A stretch of 55,376 nt of DNA from an uncultured bacterium (GCA_905215405.1 CAJMQE010000016.1:1-55376), one strand, 5' to 3'. Counted from the stretch's first letter, positions 16,339 through 24,304 are shown. Numbers and translations: made by a program. Notes: generated by a model not told the origin, from the letters alone.

Positions 16339-16635
16339 CTACCCTTTGATCACCGGACCATAGACATCGAGCTGGTACCTGCTCTTCTTCCTTTTTTCAA
16401 CAGCAAGTGCAAATTCTCCATACTGATTTGTGACTACATAACCGATCATATTTTTTACCCTGCCACAAATCTGATAAATGCAAATCACGGCACCTGCCAT
16501 TCGCTCTCCGCCACTATCACAGACCGTACCCGTCAGTAAGGTTTCATTTGACCGTCTCAGTGTCACATTTTCCCAAAGGGCCGTGGTAGTCTGTAACTGT
16601 CTCGGTGTAATTATTTTTTCTGCGTAACAGCCCAT
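16339..16635 (-). CDS. Small leaderless beta-sandwich-like protein C (CarboxypepD_reg-like)
   Basis: The 98-residue product reads LLTGTVCDSGGERMAGAVI, then VVTNQYGEFALAVEK and a closing RYQLDVYGP strand. That is the same plan as its neighbours: G-V opening turn, AGA(V/I) strand, GE(F/Y) hairpin, hydrophobic last strand. There is no export signal. A GGGGGG-rich ribosome binding site lies 9 nt before the ATG at 16635; a TTG start at 16671 would overlap the preceding gene. Function unknown, inferred to be structural. Confidence 0.65.
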   Translation of the reverse strand: MGCYAEKIITPRQLQTTTALWENVTLRRSNETLLTGTVCDSGGERMAGAVICIYQICGRVKNMIGYVVTNQYGEFALAVEKRKKSRYQLDVYGPVIKG

Positions 16636-16654
16636 CCTGGTCCGCCCCCCTTTG

Positions 16655-16957
16655 TCAGTCAAGCGAAGCAAATACTGTCAATTCATAAGTCATGCATGGA
16701 TTTGCTTCCAGTACAAATAAATAGTCTCCATGTTCGTCTGTAACCACATATCCAAGTAATTCATGCGCCTGATTATGACTGTTTATCTGAACAATTCTGA
16801 CCACAACTTTGCTACATGGTGAATTTTCCTGATTATAGACAGTTCCCTTGATTACCTGAAATCTTCTGGTCCCCAGTCTTATATGAATATGATTATTTCT
16901 GTTATAGCGAAGTTCACTTTCCTCGATGAGAAAAGATGTTCTTGTGAAATAATGCAT
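16655..16957 (-). CDS. Small leaderless beta-sandwich-like protein B (CarboxypepD_reg-like)
   Basis: The 100-residue product contains VIKGTVYNQENSPCSKVVVR, then LGYVVTDEHGDYLFVLEAN and a YELTVFASLD end. It overlaps the 3' end of the acidic protein gene by 44 bp, so the two are translated in different frames from shared DNA. There is no signal peptide. Its ribosome binding site (GGGGAAGG) is embedded in the upstream gene. The same fold prediction applies as for proteins A, C and D. Confidence 0.62.
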   Translation of the reverse strand: MHYFTRTSFLIEESELRYNRNNHIHIRLGTRRFQVIKGTVYNQENSPCSKVVVRIVQINSHNQAHELLGYVVTDEHGDYLFVLEANPCMTYELTVFASLD

Positions 16958-17573
16958 GGATCCATTTCCTTCCCCCTGATTTTTGGGTATCAGTACCTGT
17001 ATCCTCTACATGAACTTCCTGCATATTGGCTTTTTCCTCTTCCTGCATTTTAGCATCATCTGAATCTTCTTGCGCTGTGTCGAAGTCTTGTGCTACCTCT
17101 GCATTCACTTCTACCATTTCTGAGTTCACTGCTGTCTTTAAATCTACATTCGTTGTTTTCGCGTCTGCAACTTTATCAGAATTTCCTTCTGCTGATTCCG
17201 AAACCTCTTCTGCTGTATCTGCGTCTTGTGCTACCTCCGAAACCTCTTCTGCTACCTCTGCATTCTCTTCTGTTGTTTCTGCGTCTTTTTCTGATTCCGA
17301 AACCTCTTCTGTTACCTCTGAATCCTGGGTTGACAATGCCTCCACCTCAGGGACCTCTGGTTCCAAGCGCTCGGTTTCTGTCACTTCTGTTTTTGAAACC
17401 TCTCCCTCTGACTCTGCATTTTCTCCTGCCTGGGTCTGTGCATATATTGTGACATTCAACTGCTGTTTCTCCATGGTGTCCTCAGCTCTGATCATATTTC
17501 CACTCTGCTCTTTTCCATCAATGACCATTTTTGAAATCACCATTTCTTTATAATCCTTGTTATCAATCTCCAT
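16914..17573 (-). CDS. Acidic low-complexity repeat protein
   Basis: The 219-residue product is extremely rich in Glu, Asp, Val, Ala and Ser. Its middle (about 70-150) is built from degenerate repeats around AEEVSEVAQDADTAEE. The first 40 residues (EIDNKDYKEMVISKMVIDGK) look folded, and the last 20 are basic (GRKWIHALFHKNIFSHRGK). The many Ser/Thr residues in an acidic disordered chain would suit a glycan carrier or linker. No secretion signal is present. The start is supported by AGGAGG 7 nt upstream. No homologue is recognised. It lies between the Maf gene and the tiny beta-sandwich genes, in one transcript. Confidence 0.65.
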   Translation of the reverse strand: MEIDNKDYKEMVISKMVIDGKEQSGNMIRAEDTMEKQQLNVTIYAQTQAGENAESEGEVSKTEVTETERLEPEVPEVEALSTQDSEVTEEVSESEKDAETTEENAEVAEEVSEVAQDADTAEEVSESAEGNSDKVADAKTTNVDLKTAVNSEMVEVNAEVAQDFDTAQEDSDDAKMQEEEKANMQEVHVEDTGTDTQKSGGRKWIHALFHKNIFSHRGK

Positions 17574-17617
17574 TCATGCTCCTCCTGCATAACAGTATTC
17601 ATTTCTTTTACTATATG

Positions 17618-19342
17618 CTATTCATAAAAATCCTGTACTGTGTCGAGTACCATTTTTTTAACTTCTTCCAACATGCCTCTCATATCCCGGAAATATGTCC
17701 GAAAAGATCGAACCTGATATTGCAGATCTGCAGTCAAATTCTCATACTCAAGTGCAGACATGCAAAAGACCTTTTCCTTCATCCTGCTGATGAACAACGT
17801 AAAATAACCGCCCAGATAATGACTGTCTGGATGATTTTCAAACTCATCAACTATATTTAATACAAAAAGCATTCTCTGAAGATCCATGTCTTCTTCTTCC
17901 ATTTCCAACAGCGATTTTTTATGATTCTCCTGTATCAAGGTTTCACATAATTCCATCCCCTGCTCTGCCTTTTCGTGAAATTCATCCACGAAGTCCAGAA
18001 TATCTTTGACAACCTCTTCTTCACTAATACTGATACAGCGATCCGGTATACATTTCTTTCGTTCTTGATGTCGCATGAGCCGGTTGGTCATCAGAATTTC
18101 CTGTAAGGACTGGTGCGGTGCGCCCTTAATCTGTGCACCATAGGAACAGTTGATAAAGGATACACGCTTACTGTCTCTGTATACTTCTATATAATGCTCC
18201 AGCGTCTTCTTGTAATTGAGTAGCGACATCGTCGTATTGACCGGTTTTCCATAGATATCTTTCACACACAGCTGAGGCTGGTATTTTAAAGTCTTGTCAT
18301 ATGCGAAAGATGCACAATCCGCATGATGTTTATTCGTTGTAAATGCCAGATCCTGCCCCAGCATAATAATCGGTGAACATCCCATCATATTTGCAATATC
18401 AATGCAGGTATGCGCAACCGAACCACCACTGTAAACACCTCGTAATGACCTGAATTCCTTTCGTGTATGCGGAAATAATAATGGAATATAGATCTTATCG
18501 CCCTGATACATTTTTAGCAGATACCGGTTACTGTACTCATAAAATGCTAGTGGTACCTTTAAATCCAGATATTCTTTCATCATATCGTAATTAGCGTCAA
18601 CCGGATCAATGGATACGATCAGATCTGGCATAATATCATTTTTCTGCAAAGCCGCCACCGTTCTGCTGCCGGCAATGATAAAATATTTATGCAGTTCCTC
18701 TCTGAAGCGACACAAATCCCTGATATTTCTATCCAGTGACGGTCCGCCAGATACGATCAATGCTGGAATATCCAAATTGAGTAATCTGTATTTTTCAATC
18801 GGCGTGCTCGTATTCAGCTGCTTGATATTTGCGATCATATTTTGTACAAATACTTTACGAAAACGATTTGCCAGACTGATATGTCCTGTTGCATTAAATA
18901 ATGTCCAGTCGAGCTGCTCGATCAGATACTTATATTCTGCCTGATAAATGCCTGCATAATTGCCAAATGCGTAAAAATAAATGTTATTCAGATTTTGAAA
19001 ATTAATTGTTCTTTCCAGTATTGCTTTTACCTCTTGTTTTTGGAAATATACGATCCTGATGTTTTCATCGATCTGTACTGGATATTTCTTGCAAATTGCC
19101 TGATTGGGCTCAAAAATGACCACCGAATTCTGCCTGCATATCAGTTTTCTTAATTCCGGTAAATATGCTCCCGTATCAATACCGAACAGAAAAATCTGGG
19201 AGTCAAATTTCAGGTCATCCATGGTATCCGCTAACTTTTTGATCTCTTTTGCATAACAATCCACATCAGCCAGATATACGTATTTTTTCTCTTTCTTGAT
19301 TCGATAGACCTCATATCCATCTGCCGTTAAATACTTTTTCAT
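17618..19342 (-). CDS. maf: Maf-type glycosyltransferase (DUF115/MptE-like)
   Basis: Maf enzymes attach nonulosonic acids (pseudaminic, legionaminic) to Ser/Thr of flagellin in the cytoplasm before export. This 574-residue protein has the central DUF115 domain: PALIVSGGPSLDRNI (around 205-220), FIIAGSRTVAAL, LIVSIDPVDANYDMM, then the signature GGSVAHTCIDIANMMGCSPI and LGQDLAF. A helical C-terminal region follows. The start was set at ATG 19342 with GGAGG 5-6 nt upstream; the in-frame GTG at 19354 lies before that site. Its neighbours are not flagellar genes but tiny beta-sandwich proteins and a legionaminate pathway, so the acceptor here is probably something other than flagellin. Confidence 0.85.
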   Translation of the reverse strand: MKKYLTADGYEVYRIKKEKKYVYLADVDCYAKEIKKLADTMDDLKFDSQIFLFGIDTGAYLPELRKLICRQNSVVIFEPNQAICKKYPVQIDENIRIVYFQKQEVKAILERTINFQNLNNIYFYAFGNYAGIYQAEYKYLIEQLDWTLFNATGHISLANRFRKVFVQNMIANIKQLNTSTPIEKYRLLNLDIPALIVSGGPSLDRNIRDLCRFREELHKYFIIAGSRTVAALQKNDIMPDLIVSIDPVDANYDMMKEYLDLKVPLAFYEYSNRYLLKMYQGDKIYIPLLFPHTRKEFRSLRGVYSGGSVAHTCIDIANMMGCSPIIMLGQDLAFTTNKHHADCASFAYDKTLKYQPQLCVKDIYGKPVNTTMSLLNYKKTLEHYIEVYRDSKRVSFINCSYGAQIKGAPHQSLQEILMTNRLMRHQERKKCIPDRCISISEEEVVKDILDFVDEFHEKAEQGMELCETLIQENHKKSLLEMEEEDMDLQRMLFVLNIVDEFENHPDSHYLGGYFTLFISRMKEKVFCMSALEYENLTADLQYQVRSFRTYFRDMRGMLEEVKKMVLDTVQDFYE

Positions 19343-19374
19343 GAACACCTCCACAAAATCAGGCCCTGACCACT

Positions 19375-19671
19375 CTATGTTCCTGGCAGATAAACTACCA
19401 CTTTATATTCCTGACCGCTCTGTCTTGGAATTGAAATTCCATAAGAACCATCTGTGGCTGTAAATGTTATCCCCAATCTTTTCTTTACCGGTGGCACTGT
19501 ATTATGATCGATCAGATAAATCATGATTGCTGCCCCGGCGATTGTCTCTCCCTGTGGACTATACACGACACCTGTCAGGAAGAAATAATCTGTGGATTCC
19601 ATCATAATATCCTTTGTGACCACTTTGGAACGAATGATCTGACAACCGTTAAGTATAATTTGAGGTAACAT
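19375..19671 (-). CDS. Small leaderless beta-sandwich-like protein A (CarboxypepD_reg-like)
   Basis: This 98-residue protein is the clearest family member. It contains FLTGVVYSPQGETIAGAAIM and LGITFTATDGSYGISIPRQ, then EYKVVVYLPGT at the end, matching the strand and turn pattern of carboxypeptidase-regulatory-like/CnaB-like domains. There is no signal peptide. A GGAGG site 6 nt before the ATG predicts strong translation. It lies 33 nt upstream of the Maf gene and downstream of a 16-bp-stem hairpin. Confidence 0.68.
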   Translation of the reverse strand: MLPQIILNGCQIIRSKVVTKDIMMESTDYFFLTGVVYSPQGETIAGAAIMIYLIDHNTVPPVKKRLGITFTATDGSYGISIPRQSGQEYKVVVYLPGT

Positions 19672-19692
19672 TTTTCGCCTCCCTATATTTTA

Positions 19693-19738
19693 AGAAACTT
19701 ATCTTATACCAGTACCAGTATGTATAAGATAAGTTTCT
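19693..19738 (-). promoter_or_regulatory. Perfect 16-bp-stem hairpin between the first and second genes of the array
   Basis: AGAAACTTATCTTATA (19693-19708) and its exact reverse complement (19723-19738) flank a 14-nt loop. The downstream side on the minus strand is TTAAAATAT, without a U tract. It therefore looks more like an mRNA 3'-end stabiliser or partial terminator than a full intrinsic terminator. Confidence 0.6.
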
Positions 19739-19747
19739 ATCAATTCG

Positions 19748-20035
19748 TTATTTACTGTAGTACTTGAAAATTATGCTGACACCTGATCGAACAGAAACTC
19801 CATATCTGCCTTTGGCATCTCCGAAAGTCTGATGATTTGGTGTATTTCCTGATCCAGTATTGGTATTTTCCCAGACCAGAACAGCACCACTTGGTAATAC
19901 GGAATTAGAATGTTTTGCTGTACCAAGTAACAGCATCATGCTCCATGGCACTACAGTAAGATTTACTTTCATTATAGTACCATCCTTAGCTGACGCAGAT
20001 CCTATCTTTTTTCCAACTGGTTTATAATTGGCCAT
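19748..20035 (-). CDS. Promoter-proximal small protein of the glycan array
   Basis: The product (95 residues from MANYKPVGKK) has no signal peptide. It contains VVPWSMMLLLGTAKHSNS, a moderately hydrophobic stretch, and ends TFGDAKGRYGVSVRSGVSII then FKYYSK. The G-x-YG-V-S-V hairpin resembles the last strands of the four CarboxypepD_reg-like neighbours, so it may be a distant fifth member. AAGGGGG lies 9 nt before the ATG at 20035 and 3 nt before the ATG at 20041; I prefer 20035. As first gene, followed by a strong hairpin, it may be made in excess over the downstream enzymes, as expected of a structural component. Confidence 0.65.
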   Translation of the reverse strand: MANYKPVGKKIGSASAKDGTIMKVNLTVVPWSMMLLLGTAKHSNSVLPSGAVLVWENTNTGSGNTPNHQTFGDAKGRYGVSVRSGVSIIFKYYSK

Positions 20036-20060
20036 ATTCATATGCCCCCTTATCATAAAT

Positions 20061-20080
20061 TAGAAATACATGTATTTCTA
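20061..20080. promoter_or_regulatory. 20-bp perfect palindrome between the divergent promoters
   Basis: TAGAAATACATGTATTTCTA is fully symmetric. It lies just downstream of the minus-strand -10 element, in the leader of the first array gene. It may be an operator or a short 5' stem-loop. Confidence 0.55.
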
Positions 20081-20083
20081 CTC

Positions 20084-20112
20084 TATATTATGGGATTTTC
20101 CTGCTATATGTG
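20084..20112 (-). promoter_or_regulatory. Sigma-K-like (late mother-cell) promoter of the glycan array
   Basis: On the minus strand, CACA (20109-20112), 16 bp and CATAATATA (20084-20092) fit the Bacillus sigma-K pattern of an AC-containing -35 and CATAnnnTA -10. No good vegetative -35 is present. The expected start is about 40 nt before the first gene. An AT-rich chance match cannot be excluded. Confidence 0.5.
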
Positions 20113-20182
20113 ACATTCATTTTCTGTGTGAACTGATTGCTACTCCCCATTTAGGAAAAGCTTTTTCCCTTACTGCTCACAC

Positions 20183-20210
20183 TCATATTATTTTTTCTGT
20201 TCCATATATT
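20183..20210 (+). promoter_or_regulatory. Sigma-E-like (early mother-cell) promoter of the GT2 gene
   Basis: TCATATT (20183-20189), 13 bp and CATATATT (20203-20210) match the Bacillus sigma-E consensus (kmATATT, 13-15 bp, CATACAnT) at nearly every position. The predicted start falls about 20 nt before ATG 20238, leaving room for the GAGG ribosome binding site. Confidence 0.5.
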
Positions 20211-20237
20211 GAACAAAGACATCAATTTGAGGCCAGT

Positions 20238-21920
20238 ATGAATTATGAATCCCTTTACCAGACTGCTTTGCAGTCTTTTCCAACCGATCCGCTCACCGCG
20301 CTGCCGCTTCTTGCCGATTGCTTTCGACACAACGATCGGCGACCAGAAATTCTGACACTTTTCGAACAGCATTTCTGGACTCCGCTCGCCTCCATGTTTC
20401 AAAAAAATTACCGTAAGAACAAAAAAGCCATGCACCTTACCTGTAGCATTCCATCTTATAACGACCTGCCTTTACAATTTATTCCTGTAAGCGATCATAT
20501 TTACTATTATTATGATAAACAAAAACAGGTGATAGATGGGCCTTTGGATTTTTCCATGTCACCCGAAAGAAGCGATAACAGCAAGGTTCGTTATGAACCA
20601 TGTCTTGTCTGTCATCTATGGGATCTTTCCCGCCTTAAGGGCTTATTTGACTATGACCATTTTGGTCCTGTATACCTGATTGCAGATAAAACTACCACCA
20701 TGCCATTTTTTGCATCTCTTTTCTGCCTGCCTGAATTTATACTTTTTTTGGATTCCAGACATCCGGTGAAAGCGTATGCTTCCCTACGCGAATTATGTGC
20801 TTTTCTGGTACAAAAAGAGACTGCACCTCTGCCACAGAAATTTCTTGTCTGTGCTGGCAGTACTGATCTGTCTGTCTTTCAGGACGCAATCACTGTAATT
20901 CATAATCAGCGGATCACCAAGTCTGCTACTTCTGACAGGGGGAAACGGCATCCGGTTTTAAGCATCTGTATTCCCTCCTATAATCGAGGAGCCCTTGCCT
21001 TAGAAAAAGTCCGTCAGTTTATCCGCATCCCTTATGATACCGAGATTGAACTTGTTGTATCCAATAATGGAAGCACAGTTGAGACCGAACAGTATCAGGA
21101 AATTGAGGCCCTCGCCAGAACTGATCCGCGCATCACCTATCACTGTTCATCCACTAATCTGGGGTTTACCACAAATCTGTGGAAAGTCATGCTTTTATCT
21201 GCAGCTTCACATGCACTGATCATGAGTGACGAAGACTATCTTATGCTGCCCGCACTTTCCCACTATCTTGGTCTGCTACTGAAATACCCGCAGATCGGTG
21301 TGATCCGCAGTGGTGATTCCTTTTTTTATACGGATGCGACCATGGCCTCCTCCCACCATCGTGCTGGCAAGGATGCACTGACTCATTTTTTTCTCCGGAA
21401 TAACTACATATCCGGTTCCATTTATCATACAACTCCGGTAAATGAAACATTTATTGCTCAATTCAATCAGAAATACGAACACAACAAAGCTTACGAATTC
21501 TATCCACATGAATTTTTTGATATGTACCTATGTAATAGCTCCGATTTTTTATGTGATACGACACCGTTATATGCTTATGGATATGATACACAGGATCCAA
21601 ATTTTCTGAGCACGCGTATCCGGTTTGAATATCAGACAAAAGCCTCCCGTTTCCAGCAGTTCACTGGGTTCATCGAACTGATCAACTCTCTGGATTCTCT
21701 GGATGATGCATGCCGCTACTATCTTTTCACCCTGCTCTGCTCGAAAACATTTATGCTCTTGCGGATCAATTACAGCAAAGATGAGAACTGGACCAGTATC
21801 GTAACTGAATGTAGGCAACTTTGTGAACATGATTTCACCCTGATTCATTTTACAAGTTATCACTATGACAAAAGCTCTGTCACCGACTACTTAAAACAAC
21901 TGGAAACTAAATATTTGTAA
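20238..21920 (+). CDS. Family 2 glycosyltransferase with unusual N-terminal domain
   Basis: From ATG 20238 (GAGG 6 nt upstream) the product has 560 residues. An N-terminal region of about 235 residues with no recognised motif precedes a GT-A catalytic domain: LSICIPSYNRGALALEKV (about 240), ELVVSNNGS (about 274) and the acidic metal motif MSDEDY (about 330). A helical C-terminus follows. No membrane segment is seen, so it would act in the cytoplasm. It is divergent from the Maf/legionaminate array and shares its intergenic regulatory region, so it probably extends or starts the same glycan. Codons upstream of 20238 are open but contain the putative promoter, which is why the longer frame was rejected. 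Confidence 0.75.
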   Translation: MNYESLYQTALQSFPTDPLTALPLLADCFRHNDRRPEILTLFEQHFWTPLASMFQKNYRKNKKAMHLTCSIPSYNDLPLQFIPVSDHIYYYYDKQKQVIDGPLDFSMSPERSDNSKVRYEPCLVCHLWDLSRLKGLFDYDHFGPVYLIADKTTTMPFFASLFCLPEFILFLDSRHPVKAYASLRELCAFLVQKETAPLPQKFLVCAGSTDLSVFQDAITVIHNQRITKSATSDRGKRHPVLSICIPSYNRGALALEKVRQFIRIPYDTEIELVVSNNGSTVETEQYQEIEALARTDPRITYHCSSTNLGFTTNLWKVMLLSAASHALIMSDEDYLMLPALSHYLGLLLKYPQIGVIRSGDSFFYTDATMASSHHRAGKDALTHFFLRNNYISGSIYHTTPVNETFIAQFNQKYEHNKAYEFYPHEFFDMYLCNSSDFLCDTTPLYAYGYDTQDPNFLSTRIRFEYQTKASRFQQFTGFIELINSLDSLDDACRYYLFTLLCSKTFMLLRINYSKDENWTSIVTECRQLCEHDFTLIHFTSYHYDKSSVTDYLKQLETKYL

Positions 21921-21951
21921 GCTGTTTTTCTCACTTTAAAGTGTCATAGTA

Positions 21952-21980
21952 TTGACTTTTTTTCTACGGAAAGATACAAT
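21952..21980 (+). promoter_or_regulatory. Vegetative promoter of tyrA
   Basis: TTGACT, 17 bp, TACAAT, about 80 bp before the tyrA start. Confidence 0.7.
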
Positions 21981-22058
21981 AATGAAATAGTCAAATAACA
22001 AACAAACGTACTACCAAATACAAATGAGCATTTCTTATGGACTCAGAAAGAGGAAATT

Positions 22059-23153
22059 GTGAAAAATTTGAACATTGGTTTTATTGGACTGGGACTCATT
22101 GGTGGTTCAATTGCCCGAATCTTAAAACAGAAAAATCCAGATTGCAAAATCACTGCATTTAATAGAAGTCAACAGCCACTGCTGGAAGCAAAAGAAGATG
22201 GAACCATAGACATCATTGCACCAAGTGTGGATCATACATTTTCCAGTTGTGACTATATCTTTCTTTGCACACCGGTCGCTTATAACTCCAAATATCTTGC
22301 ACAGTTAAAAGAGCTGATCAAGCCAACCTGCATCATTACAGATGTCGGAAGTGTGAAAGGATATATTCATAAAACCGTGCAGGAATTACATATGGAAGCA
22401 AATTTTATAGGTGGTCATCCAATGGCCGGTTCAGAAAAGACAGGATACGCCAATTCTAATGCGTACCTCCTTGAAAATGCCTACTATGCGATCACACCGA
22501 CCGCCCAGACCACTGGTCAACAATTGAACGAATACATCGCCCTTGTCAAAGAGACAGGTGCGATTCCGGTCGTCGTGGATTACAACAAACATGATTATTC
22601 CGTTGCAGGTATCAGCCATCTTCCACATCTAATCGCTTCCAGCCTTGTAAATCTGGTTCAGGATTCCGATAGTCCGGATCAGCTGATGAAGCTGCTCGCT
22701 GCTGGTGGATTCAAGGACATCACCCGTATTGCGTCATCTTCTCCAGAAATGTGGGAACAGATCTGCATGACAAATACCGACTCCATTTTATCGCTCTTAC
22801 GGGATTACATTACCTCATTAACCGCCATCGAAACGAATCTTAGTGCACATCAGAACGGTTATATCAGCAATATGTTCGTTCGTTCCAGAGAATACCGCAA
22901 TTCCATCAATGACACTTCCAACGGTGTTGATAAGCCACAGTATCGTATTACCTGTGATATTATTGATACAGAGGGCGCCATTGCACGCATTGCCACACTT
23001 TTGGCAACGAACCATATCAGTATCAAAAATATCGGAATTGTTCACAACAGGGAATTTGAACAGGGTGTATTACGAATTGAATTTTATGAACAGGATTCGA
23101 TGAATTCAGCCATTACCGTCCTGACAAATGAGAATTATACCATTCATCGCTAG
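22059..23153 (+). CDS. tyrA: Prephenate dehydrogenase with ACT domain
   Basis: It converts prephenate to 4-hydroxyphenylpyruvate in tyrosine synthesis. The 364-residue product opens with the NAD-binding IGFIGLGLIGGSIAR (GLGLIGGS at 10-17). It carries GGHPMAGSEKTGY, the family signature with the active-site His, and SHLPHLIASSLV. It ends with an ACT domain (about 295-364), the usual site of tyrosine feedback control. Translation starts at GTG with AGAGG 6 nt upstream. No other aromatic-pathway gene is adjacent, and a vegetative promoter lies upstream, so it is probably a single gene. Confidence 0.92.
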   Translation: MKNLNIGFIGLGLIGGSIARILKQKNPDCKITAFNRSQQPLLEAKEDGTIDIIAPSVDHTFSSCDYIFLCTPVAYNSKYLAQLKELIKPTCIITDVGSVKGYIHKTVQELHMEANFIGGHPMAGSEKTGYANSNAYLLENAYYAITPTAQTTGQQLNEYIALVKETGAIPVVVDYNKHDYSVAGISHLPHLIASSLVNLVQDSDSPDQLMKLLAAGGFKDITRIASSSPEMWEQICMTNTDSILSLLRDYITSLTAIETNLSAHQNGYISNMFVRSREYRNSINDTSNGVDKPQYRITCDIIDTEGAIARIATLLATNHISIKNIGIVHNREFEQGVLRIEFYEQDSMNSAITVLTNENYTIHR

Positions 23154-23273
23154 TTGCTGACTGGCGATGGTGGAAATATTTACTATATACGATTTTTACC
23201 ATTTCCTGTATAATATAGCTGTTTCGTAAATACAATTACCAGAAGAATTATTACATACAGGAAGAGAAATAAT

Positions 23274-24257
23274 ATGAATAAAGATGAAAAAAGACTTATG
23301 AATCATTTAATCAGGAGCTCAAGACGTTCCAAACGTCCAGCTCCTTTCTTAATCGCAATTCTTGTGCTTCTTGCAGTATTTTTTGCCCGGGACTATCTCG
23401 CCCCGTATCTGCCATTTTTCAATAAAAATGAAACTGCCCAGAAAATCAATATCAGCGACGATACCCCTGACAACACTACCCTCAGTGTTACATTTCTCAA
23501 TGTTGGACAGGGAAACTGTGTACTTGCACAGTCAAATGGTCATTATATGCTAATTGACGGTGGAGACAATAAACACTCCTCCTTAGTTGTCAGTTATTTG
23601 ACCGATCTCGGGATCACCTCTCTTGATTATGTTGTGGTTTCCCATTATGATGCTGATCATCTCAGTGGAATCGTTGGTGTTCTCCACAATTTTGATGTAG
23701 GAACTGTCATCGCTCCCGATTATCAAGCTGATACCAAGCCCTACAAATCCTATGTTTCTATTATGGATGAACGACAGTACCAGCCCTATTATCCATCCAT
23801 TGGAGATTCCTTTACGCTGGGACTTTCTTCTTTTGAAATCGTTAATCCTGTCAGCTACACCTATGATGACGAAAATAATAATTCCGTTGGTCTCCGTCTG
23901 TCAGATGGAAATCACAGTTTTCTAATTCTTGGCGATGCTGGTACAAAAGCGGAAAGTGATATGATTAAAACAGGCGAAACTCTGGATGCAGATGTTTACA
24001 TGGTCAGTCATCATGGCAGTTCCGGCTCCACTTCAGAAGCTCTTTTAAACGCTGTCAATCCATCCTTTGCTGTCATTAGTGTCGGCGCAGATAATGATTA
24101 CGGACATCCGACCGATAAAATTCTGAACCGTCTGACAGCTCACAAGATCCAGACGCTTAGAACCGATCAGGATGGTACGATCATTGCCTACAGTGGACCT
24201 GGTTTCCTGCAGTGGAACACGAACGTAGATACAAAGGAAATTCACACAACGAACTAA
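23274..24257 (+). CDS. Membrane-anchored metallo-beta-lactamase-fold protein (ComEC C-domain-like)
   Basis: The 327-residue protein has a basic N-terminus, one membrane segment (about 24-40) and an external MBL-fold domain. Metal ligands are visible in SHYDADHLSG (H124, D126, D128, H129) and in VSHHGSSGSTS near residue 245. The opening strand SVTFLNVGQGNCVLAQ is the form seen in the C-terminal domain of the DNA-uptake protein ComEC. Stand-alone versions are common in clostridia and may act as extracellular nucleases or phosphodiesterases; the substrate is not known. GAAGAG precedes the ATG, and a TATAAT lies at 23209-23214. It is followed by a shared terminator. Confidence 0.82.
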   Translation: MNKDEKRLMNHLIRSSRRSKRPAPFLIAILVLLAVFFARDYLAPYLPFFNKNETAQKINISDDTPDNTTLSVTFLNVGQGNCVLAQSNGHYMLIDGGDNKHSSLVVSYLTDLGITSLDYVVVSHYDADHLSGIVGVLHNFDVGTVIAPDYQADTKPYKSYVSIMDERQYQPYYPSIGDSFTLGLSSFEIVNPVSYTYDDENNNSVGLRLSDGNHSFLILGDAGTKAESDMIKTGETLDADVYMVSHHGSSGSTSEALLNAVNPSFAVISVGADNDYGHPTDKILNRLTAHKIQTLRTDQDGTIIAYSGPGFLQWNTNVDTKEIHTTN

Positions 24258-24304
24258 TCAAAACAATGATTGACTCGCCACAGCCCTATTTACTTATATT
24301 TCAA

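Noticed and set aside
17026..17553. 175-codon Ser-rich ORF opposite the acidic repeat protein
   Set aside because: It is the antisense of GAA/GAG-rich codons, which naturally gives open Ser/Phe-rich frames; no start signals.
9154..19342. Flagellin glycosylation island
   Set aside because: Maf and legionaminate genes fit, but no flagellin, hook, chaperone or other flagellar gene occurs in 55 kb, and the promoters look sporulation-type.
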